This document shows, one piece after another, positions 60,710 to 64,000 of a stretch of DNA of 64,000 nt. Numbering within the stretch: position 1 is the stretch's first letter; each line of letters starts with the position of its first letter. The notes under the pieces are model-generated. The model did not search any database. It worked only from the letters and a program-made list of their open reading frames with translations, and was not told where the DNA came from. The DNA lies in assembly GCA_964603125.1 (NCBI GenBank), contig CAZRUA010000003.1, forward strand, positions 1 to 64,000. The letters are read 5' to 3'. The position numbers and the translations under genes were made by a program. The DNA comes from CAZRUA01 sp964603125 (GTDB lineage Bacteria > Bacteroidota > Bacteroidia > B-17B0 > Aurantibacillaceae).

Positions 60710-61765
60710 CTATCGAATAATAGTAACTGTGCCTTTAAATTTACCTTTATCGGTGCGGGTATCTAATATGTAAAAGTATGTACCTGCTGGTAATTCGTTA
60801 CCAAGGTATTTGCCATCCCAATCGTTAGCGTAATTATTTTTAGTGTAAACTAATTGTCCGTAACGGTTATAAATTTCTAATTTATTGTCGGGATACTTGC
60901 CTAAATTACCAATGTAATAGGTATCGTTGTTTTGGTCGCCGTTAGGGGTAAAGGTATTGTAAAAATATAAATCAGCATTTTCAATTACTGTAACTGTAAC
61001 TGCATCATACGAAACACAGCCTATAGCATCAACTGTCGATAGGTAATAGGTTTGCGTTGAGGTTGGGTAAACGTCGGGATTTGCTGTGTTTTGATGTTGA
61101 ATGTTAGTAAATGGTCCCCAATAATAAGTTGTTCCTCCTGAGCCGTGAAGTGTAATTGTACTTCCTTCTAAAATGGTTGTATCATTCCCTGCATCAGCAA
61201 TAGGTGCATTAACGGTTACAGTTACTGCGCTGGTTTGTGAACCACAAGTTGGGCTTGTTACGGTTAAACTATAAACAGTTGTAACAGTTGGTGTGGCAAT
61301 GGGATTAGCGCTAGTAGGGTTACTTAAATTATCAACTGGCGACCAAGAGTAGGTGAAGCTTCCAGTAACAGTAGCTCCATTTCCTAATTGAGCGTTATTA
61401 CTTGAAATACATACCGCAGTGTCATGCCCCGCATTAATGCTGTTGATGGGGTTTAAGGTTAAAGTAACCTGTGATGTAGTGGTGTTATCGTTGCCATCTT
61501 TAACCACAACCGAGTAAGTAATAGTTTGGTTTACGGTTGCCGTTGGATTAGCGCTCGTTGTGCTGTTTAAACCAGTTGCTGGTGTCCAAGTGTATTGGTA
61601 AGGAGGGTTGCCTCCAGCAGCAGTAGGTGTTCCTCCAATGGTATGTGTTCCGTTTGGGCAAACAGTGGCTGCAGCACCTGCATTAGCCACTAATGGTGGC
61701 GTAACTACTTGTGCTTTTACAGCTACAAAACAAAAAAGGAATAATATGTTTGTAAGAAGTCTCAA
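60710..61765 (-). CDS. Secreted PKD-like protein with CHU_C (T9SS type B) sorting domain
   Basis: A 351-residue exported protein. The start is TTG 61765 (signal peptide RLLTNILFLFCFVAVKAQ), as no ATG is suitably placed. Three Ig/PKD-like modules span about residues 22-265 (AGAAATVCPNGTHTIGG, AGHDTAVCISSNNAQLG, AGNDTTILEGSTITLHG). The C-terminal CHU_C domain has FTPNGDQNNDTYYIGNLGKYP, IYNRYGQLVYTKNNYANDWDGKYLG and AGTYFYILDTRTDKGKFKGTVTI. The CHU_C domain is the type-B T9SS signal. A -7 box (61785-61792) lies 20 nt upstream. Confidence 0.88.
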   Translation of the reverse strand: MRLLTNILFLFCFVAVKAQVVTPPLVANAGAAATVCPNGTHTIGGTPTAAGGNPPYQYTWTPATGLNSTTSANPTATVNQTITYSVVVKDGNDNTTTSQVTLTLNPINSINAGHDTAVCISSNNAQLGNGATVTGSFTYSWSPVDNLSNPTSANPIATPTVTTVYSLTVTSPTCGSQTSAVTVTVNAPIADAGNDTTILEGSTITLHGSGGTTYYWGPFTNIQHQNTANPDVYPTSTQTYYLSTVDAIGCVSYDAVTVTVIENADLYFYNTFTPNGDQNNDTYYIGNLGKYPDNKLEIYNRYGQLVYTKNNYANDWDGKYLGNELPAGTYFYILDTRTDKGKFKGTVTIIR

Positions 61766-61784
61766 TTTCTTAGTTCTTAAAATT

Positions 61785-61792
61785 CAAAAATA
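61785..61792 (-). promoter_or_regulatory. -7 box of the CHU_C protein gene
   Basis: TATTTTTG on the minus strand (matches TAnnTTTG), 20 nt before the TTG start at 61765. No clear -33. Confidence 0.45.
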
Positions 61793-61821
61793 CAATTTTA
61801 TACGGATTTTGTGAAATAAAC

Positions 61822-62775
61822 TTAATAAGGTTTAATGAGTACCTCGGAAATGATTTTGCCCTTACTATAGCTGGCATTAAGTTCATAAAGTTCGCTAAGG
61901 GTTTTGTGTAAATCAATTTGTTCGTAGTTGTTTGTAATAATGGCATTTCTTTTAATATCAGGCCCAGCCATAAATAAATTAATGTGTTTACAGCCATCAC
62001 AGTTATCGCCATGCGATATAAATCCATCAGCAATAGAGTTTGGATGTCGACCATGATCATTGGTAATTACAAAAGTGGTTTGGTTTTTATAAAACGGATC
62101 GTTCTGTAAAAAATTGTATATCTCATAAGCATATTTATCACCGTTTTTTATTCCGTTTAAGTAAGCGGTCCAATCGTTGGCATGTGCCGAATAGTCCGGG
62201 TCTCTAAAAGCAACAAATAAAAATTCGGGATGCTCGTTTTGCAACACTTCAAAGGTTTTTTTGTAGGTAATGGTATCGTGTCGGTATCCTGTTCCTAGGC
62301 CGCTTATGCCACAATCAACTTGTGGGGTATAGGCATTTTGCCACTCGGGTTGAAGGCAGGTTTTAAAAATTTCGAGTTTATCTTTACTGGTTATTAACCA
62401 AGATGTATGACTGTCTTTTTTTGTTTTTTGCAAAAAGCATTGAGCTAAACTAGGGTAGGTAGCTAATTGAGTTCCGTTGTTTACCAAGCTTTCGTAATTA
62501 CCAGTGAGTATGGCGCAATGCCCAGGATTGGTAAAAGTGCTTCCTAAGTTTTGGAAATTAGTAAACAAGCTACCTTGCGATTTTAAATAATTGTGCAAAT
62601 AGGGTTGATATTGATGCGAAGGGTCTCCCCAGGTTTCTTCCCAGCGTGGACCATCAATTAAAACAATAACTAATTTATTGGCTCTGTATTTGGTTACTTC
62701 AATATCTTTCTTGCACGAAAAAATAAATAGCAGTAATGCTATACTTAAACTTGCTATGTTTTTTGTTTTCAGCAT
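61822..62775 (-). CDS. Alkaline-phosphatase-superfamily (PDE/NPP-like) lipoprotein
   Basis: A 317-residue lipoprotein (lipobox FIFSC, Cys21). Metal and catalytic motifs of the type I phosphodiesterase/nucleotide pyrophosphatase fold are present: VLIDGPRWEE (Asp41), FTNPGHCAILTGNY with nucleophile candidate Thr82, DPDYSAHAND, and ITNDHGRHP with a second metal set. The TNPGH motif matches PafA-like phosphatases. Substrate (phosphomonoester or diester) is not determined. It overlaps the upstream lipoprotein gene by one base (TAATG) and ends near the CHU_C gene. Confidence 0.85.
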   Translation of the reverse strand: MLKTKNIASLSIALLLFIFSCKKDIEVTKYRANKLVIVLIDGPRWEETWGDPSHQYQPYLHNYLKSQGSLFTNFQNLGSTFTNPGHCAILTGNYESLVNNGTQLATYPSLAQCFLQKTKKDSHTSWLITSKDKLEIFKTCLQPEWQNAYTPQVDCGISGLGTGYRHDTITYKKTFEVLQNEHPEFLFVAFRDPDYSAHANDWTAYLNGIKNGDKYAYEIYNFLQNDPFYKNQTTFVITNDHGRHPNSIADGFISHGDNCDGCKHINLFMAGPDIKRNAIITNNYEQIDLHKTLSELYELNASYSKGKIISEVLIKPY

Positions 62776-63320
62776 TATTGTGCCAGAGTTCCTGGCTTCG
62801 CTTTAAATTCGGGAGCTATGGGTGCAGGCCAAATAAAATTCGCGTTTAGGTCAGGCACCATTTGTTTTATGTCGTCTCTGGTGTTTTGCGCAATGTCAAT
62901 GAATTGCCATGTTTTTCCCTCATCGGTTGATATGCAAAGTAAATTACTTTTAACAATCATACTGCCATTGTTTAGTTCCATCACCATGTTTTGTTCTACA
63001 ATAGCTTGTATGTTTTTTTCGCTAATTAAAAATTGTGATGCATCTTTATTGCTCAACTCTTTTAGTTGGTAACCATCTTTTATCATTTTATCAATATCAG
63101 TTTCTAAGCCTTTTACCATTTCTTCTTTACCACCAGCTTTACTATGAATAGAAGGGTGCATAAAATCAACAAATGTTTTAAAATCCTTTTTAGCAAAAGC
63201 GGCTTGCATTTTATCACAGCTAGCTTTTAGATTTTTCTTTGCTTCAACTTGGTCAATTGTTTTTGAGCAAGAAGCTAATATTACTAAACTTAAGACAAGG
63301 AAAAGTGATTTAAAATTCAT
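62775..63320 (-). CDS. Hypothetical lipoprotein, NTF2-like
   Basis: A 181-residue lipoprotein (lipobox LASC, Cys18). The core (KNLKASCDKMQAAFAKKDFKTFVDFMHPSIHSKAGGKEEMVKGL ... VKSNLLCISTDEGKTWQFIDIAQ) has the helix-then-sheet order of NTF2/SnoaL-like domains. The function is unknown. Its stop overlaps the start of the phosphatase-like gene by one base, and hutI lies 8 nt upstream, so the three are probably one transcript. Confidence 0.7.
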   Translation of the reverse strand: MNFKSLFLVLSLVILASCSKTIDQVEAKKNLKASCDKMQAAFAKKDFKTFVDFMHPSIHSKAGGKEEMVKGLETDIDKMIKDGYQLKELSNKDASQFLISEKNIQAIVEQNMVMELNNGSMIVKSNLLCISTDEGKTWQFIDIAQNTRDDIKQMVPDLNANFIWPAPIAPEFKAKPGTLAQ

Positions 63321-63328
63321 GATTTGTT

Positions 63329-64000
63329 TTATTGTTTAATTCCGTTAATGTAAACGCTTTCAATGCAATTCATACCAAAGGAATAAGGTATAAATGCTAA
63401 GGTAGGTATTTCTTTTGTGATAAAAAAGTTTGCTCGTTTGCCAATGCTTATGCTACCAACTTCATTTTGTACTTGCATGGCATAGGCTGTATTTAAAGTA
63501 GTAGCATTAATACATTCGTTAGGTGTCATTTTATAATGCACACAAGCAATGGATTGCATAAAACTCATGTTTCCGCTTGGACTGCTGCCTGGGTTAAAAT
63601 CGCTTGCAATGGCTAAGGGTAAACCTGCATCAATCATTTGGCGCGCTGGCGGATTGGGTAAGCTTAAAAAGAAGGCAGCTCCAGGTAAAATGGTTGGCAT
63701 GGTATTGCTTCCTTTTAATGCTTCAATTTCTTTTTCGGTAACGTATTCTAAATGGTCAACACTTATAGCGCCGCATTTTACACCCGCTATTACTCCACCA
63801 AAATTGCTTAGCTGTTCGGCATGTACTTTCGGTACCAAGCCATGTTTTATACCTGCGTTTAAAATACTTACAGTTTCTTCTGGACTAAAATAATTTTGTT
63901 CGCAAAATACATCAATAAAATCTGCAAGCTTTTCGTTAGCAATAGCAGGCAACATCTCATTAATAATTAAATCAATATAACCTTGCTTATTGTTTTTGTA
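63329..64000 (-). CDS. hutI: Imidazolonepropionase, C-terminal part (runs off right edge)
   Basis: The frame remains open to the right edge; codons just before the apparent ATG 63955 read YIDLIINEM and match the enzyme, so the true start is outside. HutI hydrolyses imidazolonepropionate in histidine degradation. Visible are FVDVFCE-like FIDVFCEQNYFS, the metal-binding HAEQLSNFGG and VDHLEYV, ILPGAAFFLSL, and SDFNPGSSPSGNMSFMQSIACVHYKMTP. The C-terminal strand IESVYINGIKQ closes the amidohydrolase sandwich. Other hut genes are not in the window. Confidence 0.93.
   Translation of the reverse strand, partial: YKNNKQGYIDLIINEMLPAIANEKLADFIDVFCEQNYFSPEETVSILNAGIKHGLVPKVHAEQLSNFGGVIAGVKCGAISVDHLEYVTEKEIEALKGSNTMPTILPGAAFFLSLPNPPARQMIDAGLPLAIASDFNPGSSPSGNMSFMQSIACVHYKMTPNECINATTLNTAYAMQVQNEVGSISIGKRANFFITKEIPTLAFIPYSFGMNCIESVYINGIKQ

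Overview
The window looks like a chromosomal stretch of a Bacteroidota (Bacteroidetes) bacterium. It is AT-rich. Several genes are preceded by the Bacteroidota sigma-A promoter pattern (TTTG, spacer of 17-21 nt, TAnnTTTG). There is a gldJ gliding/type IX secretion lipoprotein, at least five proteins with T9SS-type or CHU_C-type C-terminal domains, many lipoproteins, and a TonB-dependent receptor with a carboxypeptidase-like N-domain. No rRNA, tRNA or CRISPR was recognised. The lower taxonomic rank cannot be fixed from what is visible.

Layout. 1-4.1 kb: the end of apolipoprotein N-acyltransferase (lnt), converging on murF and a TPR histidine kinase whose reading frame is cut by an in-frame TAA. 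4.1-6.3 kb: an accessory segment with a transglutaminase-like protein and a glycosidase-like lipoprotein, framed by GTTAGC/TAACAGC/GCTAACAC boundaries that resemble integron cassette ends. 6.3-8.9 kb: a DUF6660-like Cys-rich protein plus a TonB receptor, probably for metal uptake. 9-10.5 kb: gldJ. 10.7-16.5 kb: a 1952-residue surface protein built from 813-bp repeats with lamin-tail domains. 16.6-22.8 kb: a membrane hydrolase-like protein, a T9SS-exported multiheme cytochrome, recX, an MFS transporter and a metallo-beta-lactamase hydrolase. 23-31.5 kb: a giant coiled-coil protein with three SPOR domains, then clpS and an M48 protease. 31.5-38.1 kb: mixed housekeeping and secreted proteins (acyl-CoA dehydrogenase, anmK, crcB, YceI, T9SS cargo).

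38.1-42.5 kb: an MBOAT plus two SGNH hydrolase-like proteins, a plausible cell-envelope O-acetylation unit. 42.7-52.4 kb: minus-strand envelope genes, including a CAP-OmpA fusion, an MbnP/MbnH copper protein and diheme peroxidase pair, DUF4286, DUF4139 and TPR proteins. 52.7-56.3 kb: a 1204-residue T9SS surface protein. 56.3-60.7 kb: a second accessory region with GC-rich palindromic repeats, attC-like boundaries and small uncharacterised genes. 60.7-64 kb: a CHU_C-domain protein, an alkaline-phosphatase-superfamily lipoprotein, a small lipoprotein and the 3' end of hutI.

The recurrent themes are outer-membrane and surface biology (T9SS cargo, lipoproteins, peptidoglycan-binding SPOR/OmpA modules), peptidoglycan and lipoprotein metabolism (murF, anmK, lnt), and possible copper/metal handling. 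The most unusual items are the triple-SPOR giant with a diverged helical repeat, the covarying palindromic hairpins at 56.4-57.0 kb, the cassette-like boundaries, and the face-to-face recX/MFS promoters.
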